Source: Margaritispora aquatica (taxonomy: Eukaryota > Ascomycota > Leotiomycetes > Helotiales > Discinellaceae). From it: a stretch of 64,000 nt of DNA. Shown piece by piece: positions 12,441 to 24,100 of this stretch; the first letter of the stretch is position 1; the number at the start of each line of letters is the position of its first letter. Made by a program: the position numbers and the translations under genes. The stretch covers positions 2,324,167 to 2,388,166 of the forward strand of contig VJWN01000007.1 in assembly GCA_007644065.1 (NCBI GenBank), read 5' to 3'. The notes under the pieces are model-generated. The model did no database searches. It was not told the DNA's origin and saw only the letters and a program-made list of their open reading frames with translations.

Positions 12441-13153
12441 CCTGATTGGGGAAAGCTGCCGTTAAAACAGAGTTTGCTCACACGGAACCGAGGATGTTAA
12501 AAAACAGCTTGTTTTGACTTCACTTCTTCTACCTATTTGCTTCGCTTCTATGTTCAGACAGAAAGACCAACTAGAAGGAGACATTCACCTCGCCATCAAA
12601 AGCATGTAGGGCTGTCGCTAGGACACAATAGTTGCTCAAGTGCAACGTTACAAGCGCCAACCATGCCAGCAAATACTGCGATAATAAGTCCATTTTTCTT
12701 ATGTCAACGAACAGCGGCACAAGTGTTCTACCCCGCGCTGATCTCTCCTGCTGATGGTATCTGAATACCTATCCCCGCTTCAAAGAACCAATTATCTGCC
12801 ATACTACAGGCTTCTCTATGTATATTATGCATTTGACTCAGTGGAAGTGACCACTTGTGTCTTGTGAAGTTGAGTTCAGATGAATTCAAAAGTCGCTCGT
12901 TCCTGTCTTCTGAGCAGGGACATAGGTACGTACAAGTAATCATGAAGTGTGGAAGGGGCGAGGATATGAAAGCCAATGGAGGAGCGTACATCCTCCAATT
13001 AAGATAAATAGAGCAATGTCATGTTTGTCTTCTCTAAAATAGCGATTCTGTTGATCGCATTCGTTCATTTCCCATCATTCGTTTCATACTCATATGTGAA
13101 GGTGGCCAAGCACTCAATAAGAGTATCTTGTCTACCTCACCTTGTTATTCACA
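12441..13153. other. Intergenic region upstream of the GH47 mannosidase
   Basis: This holds terminator and promoter sequence for two genes on the same strand. Short frames on both strands show no domain or signal peptide. I see no repeat or RNA gene. Confidence 0.4.
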
Positions 13154-14977
13154 ATGTATCTCTTACCATCCCTTACCCTCGTCCTCACGCTCTCTTCTTC
13201 TCTAGTCTTTGCCCTCCCCCAAGACAAGCTCCAAGCACGACAAAACCGAGCCGACAACCACACGCTAAACCGCGAGCGTGCAGATGCCGTGAAAGCCGCA
13301 TTCACATATGCGTGGGATGGGTACTACAAATACGCTTTTCCCAGCGACGAACTACGTCCTGTATCCAATGGATTCAGCAAATCGCGGTACGCCTTGGATG
13401 TTTTATGAGAGCGAGAATTGGACATGGAAGCTGATGGTTATTAGGAATGGCTGGGGCGCAAGTGCAGTAGATGCATTCAGCACGGCGCTGGTGATGCAGA
13501 TCCCTTCCATCGTTACCACGATCTTGGAATATATCCCGACCATCAACTTCGATGAGACGGAGGACCAAGTCTCACTGTTCGAGACGACGATTCGATATTT
13601 AGGCGGCTTGCTGTCGGGTGAGTGTTGAGATTGGTACTGTTATCTTGCTTCATTTTGCTAAACTGTATCTAGGATATGATCTCCTTAAAGGTCCACTCGC
13701 AAATCTCGCTTCGAACACAACGGCCGTGGATCAAATTCTCAAGCAAGCAGTGCGTTTGGCTAATAACCTCGCCTTTGCGTTCGATACTCCTTCTGGCGTG
13801 CCTAGCAATAATTTGTATTTCAACCCGCAAGGCACAGATGGCTCAACTACGAATGGAATCGCCACGATCGGCACACTTGTTCTCGAATGGACGCATCTCT
13901 CGGACCTCACTGGAAACAGCACCTACGCAGCATTATCTCAGAGAGGCGAGTCTTATCTCTTGAACCCCAAACCAGCTGCTTCAGAACCATGGCCAGGCTT
14001 GGTGGGCACCAATGTTAATATCGACACTGGTCTGTTCCAAGATGCATTTGGTGGCTGGGTCGGAGGCGACGACAGTTTTTATGAGTACCTCATCAAAATG
14101 TATATCTACGACCCAGTACGCTTTGCTAGCTATCGAGATCGCTGGATCTTGGCTGCTGATTCGTCAATTGCTCATCTCGCGAGCCATCCATCCTCGAGAC
14201 CAGACTTGACCTTCCTCGCTATTTTTAACAGGCAAACACTCATTCATGAATCTCAACATCGTGAGTTTAACTACCCTTTCTACTGGTCGATATTGACGAT
14301 AGTAGTGGCTTGCTTCGACGGTGGTTCCTTCATCCTCGGCGGCCTCGTTCTCAAGCAGCAGAAATACATTGACTTCGGCCTTTCCCTCGTCAACGGCTGC
14401 CACGACACCTACAACTCGACCCCAACCGGCATAGGCCCCGAGTCATTTCGCTGGGTAACCACCAGCACACCCCTCGACGACCCCAACAACCCACAGCCGC
14501 CATCTGACCAAGCAGCTTTCTACGCCAAAGCAGGCTTCTTCATCACGAACGGCAACTACATCCTCCGTCCCGAGGTCATCGAGTCCTTCTACTACGCGTA
14601 CAGGGCAACGGGTAAGCAGGTCTACCGCGATTGGGCGTGGGAGGCGTTCGTAGCTATCAATAAGACGTGTAGAGTCGGCAGCGGGTTTGCGGAGCTGAGG
14701 AATGTGAATCAGGTTGACGGGGGAGGGTTTATGGATTTTCAGGATAGCTTTTTGTTTGCTGAGGTGTTGAAGTATAGTTATCTGATTCATGCACCGGTGA
14801 GTGAGTCATTTCTCTTTCTTTCTTTCAATATATATACTTGTATAGCAGTGACGTGAAGAGAAGATGATACTGACAATGTAGTAGGATAATGTGTGGCAGG
14901 TTGAACATAATGGTGTTAACCAGTGGGTGTTCAACACGGAGGCGCATCCTTTCAAGGTTGCTGGGACGCCAATTTGA
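13154..14977 (+). CDS. Secreted class I alpha-1,2-mannosidase (GH47)
   Basis: This enzyme trims alpha-1,2-linked mannose from N-glycans in the secretory pathway or outside the cell, using calcium. Five exons are inferred: 13154-13386, 13445-13617, 13673-14260, 14306-14796 and 14885-14977, giving 525 residues, close to secreted fungal GH47 enzymes. The N-terminus is a signal peptide (about residues 1-20) ending LVFALP. Family landmarks in order are [21 protein letters not shown] near 79, [11 protein letters not shown] near 332, [16 protein letters not shown], and the C-terminal TEAHPF near 513-518 whose Thr binds calcium. The 45-bp intron at 14261-14305 has no stop and keeps frame. I removed it because its exclusion restores the conserved QHLACFDGG, so retention would add 15 residues inside the fold. 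No GPI signal is seen. Confidence 0.93.
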
Positions 14978-15484
14978 CTTACCGTATTGTGTGGCTGTTT
15001 GTCTTGGATTGTGTTCTTTCCATCCTAGAAAAAATATGACCTTTAGAATAAGACCTTTGCGTGTCATGCTGTTCTGAGTGATAGTTGGATAGTTTCGCTC
15101 TGATATTTTGTCCTGAAGATCAACACGCCTTCTCATATTGTCGTATTTGCCTTGCCGTGGCAACTTGGTGATTATGTGTGTATTGAGCTTGCTTCATTGA
15201 TGTGAGGTATTGTGCTTCCAGACTTTTTGAGTTTTCGTCTACGAGGATTGTTCGGTGAACTCGGCTGCAAGAATCACATAGACGGGGGACAGCTCAGTAA
15301 TCTTGATGTTCGTCCTAGGGACGACTCTCAAATCATGAGGCTAGAAGAAATTATTGGCAATCTTGATCATGTTATCTATTTGAATGTTAACCTTAGGGAA
15401 TCATTGATGATGTATCCAACTCTGGTGGCATCGCTGACCGTGATGCGGCATTTGAGCACGTGGATGCAACCAAGAGCCACATTT
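14978..15484. other. Convergent intergenic region
   Basis: This lies between the 3' ends of the mannosidase (+) and the HET protein (-) and should hold two terminators. An open frame on the plus strand from 15212 runs antisense into the HET gene and has no protein character of its own. Confidence 0.4.
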
Positions 15485-17437
15485 TCAAATGATCTTGATT
15501 CTCCTTCTTGGATTCTGTTCAAACCATTGCACTTCTGGTTCATTTCCCAGAATAAACGCAATGCCAACCCTTTCATACGTCTCGACCTTCCCCACAACCT
15601 CTTTCAACAACATCATCGATCCTAGAGAATAATAGTGATGCTCTGTCGGGCGATGCAGACCCAGACAAAAGACCGGCAATGTAATGGTGTGAAACTCATC
15701 CAGAATGTCAAAATCCGACTCCGCAAGATTGACCACATCCCCAGAGTCCATCTTCACTTGGTAATCATGCCTCCCCTCATTGAAGATTAGCAATCCTCGC
15801 CCAAATATACCTGAGATATACATGAACGCGGTTGCTAGCTCTCCTAACGCATTTACACCACTGGGCACGCACATGACCTCCAGATTAGAAGCGGAGCGGT
15901 GCTGTTTCTTAGGGATGTTCTGTCTGTACTGTACAGGCGAGCCGCACGATGCCCACGACCACGACGGCGCTCTCCAATCACGCAGCCTGACCTTCGAGCC
16001 CTTGCGGCGCGGAACCCACAACAAATCTTCGATAAAAGTAGACTCCCAGAGTCCCGCCCAGTACCTATCGCTCGTGGAACAGGCGATCTGGCTAGCGATG
16101 CCGGAGATGGCAGGGAGCATGTCTTTCTCGAAGGTCATGTGCAGCAGCGTGTACTCCTCCACGGTTTTGCGCCAGCGCCTCTCAGGGACTTCTACTGGGA
16201 CAGGGTCCCCCCCAAGGTTTTTGTCGAGCCAGCGTGTGTGCTGCCGTTTTATGGAGAAGTGAGCTGAGGGGAAGAGTGCGCATTCGCAACGCATGCTATC
16301 TTTGCATTCGTAGACGAGCTCGTCGACCATGAAGTGCAGGATCCGCGGAGAGAGGAATCGCTCTTGATAGACCCATGCGCGGCTTAGGAGAGGTAAGTCG
16401 GTTGGGTGCTGGAGGGTCCACTCCTCGAATGGGTCACTGCCGAGATGGTGATGAGAGAGGCCGCGGCTTGCGTAAAATTTATTCTCATCGTGGGAATATG
16501 TCAATGCATTTGGAACATATTCTAACCGTGCGTTGCGAAATATCCCAGCACTGCTATCTGCTGCGCATGTGGCGGCGATGGTGAGATAGGCGTTTTGGTA
16601 GATCTCAGCCATCTTGGAGGATTCTCGCTTCCAGTCTTCTTTGTCATCCTGAATGATGCACAGTGAGTCTATCCATAGGTATCGTATACCAAGACGTTTG
16701 GCGACAGTAACAGCATCTCGATATGTGCGTGGGAGATCAGAGAGAGGGAAGTCCTGTAGCCAGTTTGGTAATGTAGCCTCGGTGAGAGTAAGATGGTTGC
16801 CGCGTGATCCCCAGCAATGACTTAGTGCTGCATATTGTGACCAGTGACCCTTCTCGGCTACGTGCACTTTGGCTGACATGCTGCAGAAATCGGGGCCAAG
16901 ATCTAGGACTCTTGTGGGAAGTGGTTTGGATGAGTTATTGCAACATAACTTATGGCTGGTGGTGCACTCTAAAAGCCATTCTTTTGCACGGTCAAGTGCT
17001 ATCTCAGAGCCAGTATATCCAGAAGGAGGATTCCCGAATCGTATATAACTACATGTCTCTGGCCAGCCTAATTACTTGATGATCAGCTCAGCTCTTTCAC
17101 TCCATGTTGAGTGCAAGGACTACAAACCAGATTGAAAGACATCAATTTCAACAGTGCCAACCTTTCCAGAAAATTGGAACCCTCCAATAATAGGACCTGG
17201 AGTCCAGCTCAAACCCAAACCCCCCCAAATCCTCGACCAGGTCAGATGACCCTCTGTTTCCAGTGTCACATTTGGGACGTGTTTCAGAACGGCGTCAACG
17301 AGAATACCGCATATATTACAGCCGGCATCTCTTGACCCTACAATATCTTTGAGAAGTTGAGATACTAGAACTCGTCCGTCGACCTTTCGGAAATCATGCT
17401 GTAAGCCACGACAAATGGCGCAGGCTTCGTGATCCAT
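15485..17437 (-). CDS. HET-domain (heterokaryon incompatibility) protein
   Basis: HET-domain proteins are fungal nonself-recognition and cell-death executors; most copies have no known individual role. Two exons are inferred (17437-17128, 17067-15485), giving 630 residues. The start ATG opens MDHEACAICRG, a Cys-rich N-terminal segment common before HET domains. HET motifs are YAALSHCWG near residue 182, the block RYLWIDSLCIIQDDKEDW near 230, MAEIYQNAYLTIAAT, and RAWVYQERFLSPR near 330. The C-terminal half has the usual WAPSWSWAS-like motif (here RAPSWSWASCG). No NACHT, WD40 or ankyrin partner domain is fused. A second, clearly different HET gene lies about 19 kb downstream. Confidence 0.92.
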
Positions 17438-18147
17438 CGATTACAAGTTTGGAACAGTGGATATAGGTAGGGATATATTGAGATGAGAGGATGAGAAGAT
17501 GAGAAGTAGGTGCTATCATGACTTATCGAGATGAAAGATGAGGTTGCTTTGAATTGTGATTAAGGCTGAGTAGGTCGACACGTCAGGGAAGGCCGTGGCT
17601 TTCACGTGATGTTATAATTGAACTACCTTACCTACTTCCTCTAACATTGCCTAAGCGAGAACTCTTTAGCTCTTTTCAAAGGATTCAATGGTTCGCATCA
17701 TCTAATGCCCTCTCCTTTTCCCTTTGACTGCATTGGAAGGAATGTGAAAAGAAACAGCACTCTGTACAAGCACTCACAAACAAAGCCAAAGAAAAAAGCA
17801 AGTGCAAAAGCAGTATTATTCGCTAGCGACTACCTAATCTATTTGCACTAGCTTCAGAGCTTGATTAACATCTGCCTTAGCTACAGGCACTTCCAATGCT
17901 TTTTCTCTTTCAAATCATAATGCTACCGACAACAACTAGAACGGGTATCAAAAATGCACACAATGCAAGTTTCCCCTCTCTCTATCTCTTCTCAAAATCT
18001 CCCCCAACGAACGTACGAATGTAATTTCCTCCCTGGCTCCCTCTTAGATAATTCAGGAGTCAAGGTAGGATACGGAATCTCTTGATCAACAAGAGACCGT
18101 CTTCCAATTTCTGTTTATTCCTCCTATATGCTATCTTAGTTACTATC
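17438..18147. other. Promoter region of the first HET gene and 3' flank of the giant 7-TM gene
   Basis: Both neighbours run on the minus strand. The stretch is AT-rich with no reading frame of note. I see no RNA gene. Confidence 0.4.
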
Positions 18148-21100
18148 TCACACTTGGCTCTCAGCCAACCAATCTCTACTCTCGTTCGCGCTTGCGTCTC
18201 CTGTCGACGACCACAGCTCTTGACTTTCAATCCCACCAACAGCCGAATCAGATCTCTTGGTTCTCGTCCATGGACCCATGTTCATGTCGGTGAACATCAT
18301 GGGTGAGGGGATTGAGCGGGCGAGAACTGGCTTGGCGATCCACATCGTGTTGCTCTGTCCGGGTGCGAGGAGGAGCGGTGCTGGTTTTGCAGCGGGCGCG
18401 GACCAAGTTGGTGAGCGCTTGCGTGGTGTTGTCTTTGCCTTGAGGGAGGTGGTGTGAAGCCAGTGCTGTGCAGCGGTGTTGGTGGTTGTGGTGGTGGGTG
18501 TGAACAGGGTGGTTGAGGTGAGGATGGCCAGGGGTGCTGATTGTGTGGTTGTGGAACGCACATTAACGCTCTGAATGGCAAAGATATCAGGCGAGGTTGC
18601 AGCCGACTTTGATGGGGCAGTCCACATGCCACTCGCTTGCTCGACTGCCTTTGTTGCTGATGGAGTCCAGGTCAATGCCTTCGTAACCTTAGATGTCTGA
18701 TGTAACCAGTGAGCATGCTTCTTTGATGTAAATGCAACTTCAAAAAGCTTGTTAGACTCAAGTACTGGGAGCGCAGCAAAGCTAGAAGGAGTTGATCGAA
18801 CAATAGCAGTGCTGGGGTTGGCAAACAAGTCTGGTGTTGTAGCTGGAAGGTGTGCTGGGGCTGACCACATTCCGCCTTCAGGCTTTGATGCAGCGATTGT
18901 AGGAGCACTCCAAGTCTTGGATTGGATTGGCTTGGAGGTTTGGTGAAGCCAGTGAATGTTTGGGCTGCGAAGAGCAACGGGTGTAAAGAGCTTGTTAGAC
19001 ATCAAGATAGGGAGCGCAGTTGAGGCTTGATATGAAGAAGATGCGCGGACGAAATCATGCTGGATTGTTGCAAACAAATCAGGAGTGTTAGTCGAGTGGT
19101 GAATTGCTGCTACCCACATTCCACCCTCAATTTTGAGAGCAGCAGGTGAGGGAGCATTCCAGGTCTTGGACTGCATTGACTTAGAGGTCTGATGAAGCCA
19201 ATGGGTTCGAGATTTGGAAACAACTTTGACAGCGAAAAGCTCGCTTGACGTCAAAACTGGGAGAGCAGAGGTAAATCGTGGAGTGAATGCGCGGACAAAC
19301 TGATGCTTGAAGGATGCAAACAAATCTGGGGATTCTGGTGAACGCTGGGTTGCAAGTGTCCACATACCGTCTTGAGACTCCTGAACTGTTGGTACTGAAG
19401 CTGTCCAAGTCAAGGGCTTGGATGTCTTCGAGGTTTGATGGAGCCAGTGAGTCGAGATCTTAGTCGAAGGTGTGTTGATGTAAAGAGACGTTGAAGTGAG
19501 AGTTGAGAGGACTGCCTTGTGGGAAGCCTTGGCTCTAGTACGATCGTGCTTGATGTTAGCGAACATGTCGGGGACTTGTGCTACTTCGCTCGGCCTGGCA
19601 GCCCACATGCTGAAGTTCTCAGCTTCAACGTTGCGACATGCTACAGTCCACATTTGAGCAGCAGACTTTGGCTGTGCTTTGACCATCCAGTTTCTTGTGA
19701 TAGGAGCCGCCTGAGTTGGCTTCCACAGACTAGACGAGGTGAGAATTGGAAGCTTAATGATCCTGGATGGGAGTGGCTTGCGCACAACGGTCGAGATCAT
19801 GCTATTAGAGACATGGCTTATTCTTGGTACAACAGCAGTTTTGGTCCAAAGCTTACCAGTGGCAGGAGTTGAAATCACAGATTCGAGGCTCCACAAGCTA
19901 GAAACCTGCTTCACAGTAAAGTGACCGATAGCAGCTGGGTGGATATCCACAATACTTGAGCTGAAAGACTCCGTAAAGAACACGGGATGCATAACAGCTG
20001 AGTCGTAAGTGTGTAGAGTGGTCGACTGTGGAATGACGCTTAAAGCAATAGCCTCAGTCAAAGCAGAGTCCCACTCAGCTGGTGAGTGTGTCACTCGCTT
20101 GAACAAGGTTGGCTTAGGAACAATTGGTTGGGCAACCTTCGATTTTGAAAAGACTCTCTTCAACGTGGGCTTGATGCGAGATGCAGCAATGGCTTCCTTC
20201 AGAGCTTCATCCCAACTGGCCTGGAAAGTGCCATTTGGTCTGTATTGCTGTCTCATAGCTTGTCGGGATGGCTTTGTAGGCTGTCTTGTTATCGTTGCTC
20301 TGCGGAACTTCTGGCTTGGGGTTTTCTCTATCGTAGGAGCCATAGACTCCCACATATTACGGGATGCAAGAACTTTTGATTCTCTCACTGATGCAAGAGG
20401 CTTTGATGGCTGGCGAACGGGAATCTTAGACAAGTTTGGTGTTGGTTCTATGATTGGCTGAGATGGTGAGTTGTTCTTAGATCTGATGTTGGTCCACCAA
20501 GAAGGAACGGCTGTGAGGCTTGCAGCAATCGACGAAGCTTTTGTGCTGGTAGATCTGACCGACGAGGCATCAGATATTGGTGATGATGCACCAGAAGATG
20601 ATGGAGAATAAACTGATGGACTAAGTGGTCTAATGGAGGATTCTGAGATCCAATCCCGTTCAACATTCAGCTTCTGGGTCCGGCTCCACAGCTTGGTAGA
20701 AACCAACATATCAAGAGGAAGATCCGTCTTTCTAGGCTTGCATACCATGTTAATTGCAGCCGGAGTCGCTTCAGTGGTGCGATAGGATGATCTTGGTACC
20801 GATTTGTCGAACAGTCCATCAATAGAGACCTCGGTGATCGTCTTGGTAGAACACCACATCATAGTGGAGACTTGTTGAACATCGATAGCCCTGTTTGCAA
20901 TCCAGTTGGTTTCTTGGATCGGTGTCATCTTAAGGGCCCAGAGACTACTCGAGGAAAGAATTGGCAGATCAGCGGTGGCTTTGCGAGGAGTCTTCAGCAT
21001 GTTGATTGCAGCTGGAAGTGCCTCAGTAGCACGAATAACCACACCGTTTATGGACTTGGAGAAGAGACCAGAAGAAGGCAGCTCAGTAACATGCTTCAAA

Positions 21101-24100
21101 GGCGACCACATCTTGGTCAATGGCATTTCCAGGGAAGCTCTGGGAGAAACTCGGACTGGCATTTCCAAAGGCTGAATTGGGAGACTCATTTGCAGTGACT
21201 TCGTCTGTGCGTTTTCGCTAAAACCGACCTCGGTTTGGAAGTCATCTGACTCATAATCCTTAATGGTGCCGTTGGTACGAGGCAAGAAAAGGCTCTGCTT
21301 GGAAGGGACATCGCTCGAGTTTAGCAAGCTTGCTATCTCCCAAAGCGTGGACTCATCAAAGTCATCTTCACTATCCTCGTCCATCACGTCGTCCTCGTCC
21401 TCCTCTTCGTAGTCATCAAAGAAAGACGAAGAGTATGACTCGGGCTCTAGTTGTCTAGATCTTGCCTCAAATTGGGAGTTCAGTACTGGGCCGGAGATCA
21501 GAGCTGGGTTGAAGGCTGGCTGATACACGGGTTGATCCGACTTCTCTCCCCATGGAAACTGGAAAATACCAAGAGTTTCTCTCTTATTGGGGAGTGGAAC
21601 GGGGCTCTCGACTATACGATGTTAGTGGCAGGTTATTTCAAAAAAGAACAAGAACGTACCAATATCTGGGAGGAAGGTTACACGTCTAGACCTTCTAGCT
21701 GGTCTCTGTGTTACAGGGCGGGTGACAATGCTCTTTGGTCGTACTAATTTGGAACCCCAAAGACCAACAACTGGCCTGCTGTGTTCAGCGGAGCGAGGTC
21801 TAGACCAAAGCTCAACGCTCAAGATTTGTAATGGTTGCTCTGTATGGCGTTGCATTGGTCGAAGATTCTTTGCAGGTGGTTCGGATGATGCTTGAGTTAC
21901 AGGACGAGCATTTGGATGATTCCACAAGCGACCTGCTGCCGACTTTGGCGAAGCGATTGGTGCTTGCCAGAGTGTGGCAGGCTTCTTCAATGATCTCTCG
22001 ATTATATCCGCATATTCAAAACTTCCGCTGTCTGACTCGGATTCGTTGTCCGTCTCAGAAGCCACGCTGTCAGGAGGAGTTGGGCTGCTAAGTCCTGCTG
22101 GTGCTTTATATACCGAGAGAAAGTTCAAGCTTCCCTTACGAAGAAGTGCAGGAGCATGCGCTGTGTATTCCATCTGAGCACTTGCGAGTCGTCGCTGCCA
22201 AACGCTAGCTCTCGAGTCGTCTGAGCTATCTGTTGAGGGAGCGTGACTGGAATCCTTGCTTTTAGACCGTGTTGTCATTCCACTTCTGATGCGCGATCTA
22301 CGATCCACAACTCGTGATTGGGCTCTGGATGATCTTTGAGAAGATTCACGCGAGATATTCTCAGGTTGTGCTTCTGGAAGAGGTGTGGCAGCAATTGACA
22401 TGGAATCTCTATCGAGATTTGTTTGCATTTGTTGCCAACGATTCTCTTGTTGGCCCATTTCCATTTCAAGGTTGTCAAGGAGTCTTAAACGGCTATTGTC
22501 TTGAGATTGTTCCCGACCTTGGCCAGCATTCGGCAGACGCTCCAAAAGTGACCCTACTGAGACTCGATTGGGGTCTTCGAAGCGCTTCAGCTGCTCTTGG
22601 ATCTCTCTAATAGCACGTTCCGGAGAATCAGCGGGTGGGGATGGCTCGGCATTCCGAACAACTACCCGAGCTTGTCGACCATTTCTGCTCAAGAGCAGTG
22701 GGGTTGGGGGTGGCATCTTACGAGATCGTGGCTTTGATCGCTCAGAAAATGTTGGAAGCTCGTCACCGATTCTCCTGTGCCAATTTCGCTCCGCTGGAGC
22801 AGCCTTCTCTTCTACCTTTACCTCGTCCAAAAAGAAAGTTTCCCTAGCTGCAGAAGCATTAAGCAAGAATGAGCGTCGAGGTTCCTCCACATCAAGCATC
22901 ATTGGAATGGATTCCGTGCTTTCTTCTTGTTTTGGCGCTGGGCGGGGCTGAGCGTTCGAAAACTCCTCCGCACGCACCTTGGGACGCTGGATGAAAGTCT
23001 GGTTTGCATTGCGCATTTCCTTGGACAAGTCAATGGCTGGAACCTTTGAGTGGATTGAGGCCCAGTCTGTAATTGCATCGTCGATAAGACTGTCGTCGCC
23101 ATTGGAAACATGAGTAAAGCGAGATTTGCGCAAATCATCAAACACCGATTGTCGGGTGGGAGGACCCAGGAGGTTGAGGGTAGAGACCGTGCTTTCGTTG
23201 CTCGTTTCTCTGTTCGATTGGTAAGTAGTCGAGCTGAAACGAGAAATCTGTCGCTCCTGAAATCTGTTCAAGTCCTGCTTTGGCGAGCTCGCTGAAATGT
23301 CAAGATTATCAAGCCCAAATGAAGCAAGAGTCGTCCTCTTGGAAGTCCTATGGCTTCGCTGTTCCTCTGCCATCGGACTCGATATTGGAGAATCGGCTAT
23401 GAAAACTGACGGCATCCTAGGAATAGATGGTACCGATGAACGGCGATATTGTAGTTTGACTGGTCCTGGGGGTGCTGGAAAGAGGAGTTGAATCTTCTCG
23501 TCAAATGTCATACTCTTAGTGCTATTCGGCAGTAGTTTTGTGAGGGCTTTTGCTGAGGTAGGCGGAAGTGGCAACGGGGGCAGACGTGTTGGACTACCAG
23601 GTTGTGACATCAAAATAGATTTTTGTCTTGTGATTGACGAGGATGACTTGCTTCGCTTGTGACCTGGAGATGGTTCGGTTGGGAACAACTGACGATCGTC
23701 GCTGACAATGGGTTTCTTGTATGGCCTTGGGCGGTGGATTATAGAGTTCGATGATTTGAGGCTTATATCAGAGGAGAAAGTCGACGCGTCAGCTGTCTTG
23801 GGACGCTTTGCATACATGATTGGGGCATTGTTGATGATGGTTTTCACGAGTCCTGGCTGATCGTACACAATTTCGTTGATGAGCATAACAGTTTGCTCTT
23901 TTGCCATGCCCGTTTCCTTGGCCATTAATGCTCGCTGAGACCTTGGATTCGAAGGTAACCCAATAGTTTGCTTCCTTTGAAGTGTGGGTTGTGTTGGAAC
24001 TTTCTCGCTAATCATCTGGTTGAAGCCGTTACCATTTCTTGGTGATCGCCTGCGCACTTCATCCCGACCTGGCGAAAGAGATGCTGATGTTGTGCTTCCA

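Noticed and set aside
13154..14977. GH76 endo-mannanase assignment, considered first
   Set aside because: The motifs [21 protein letters not shown] and TEAHPF belong to GH47, and the order and length fit that family.
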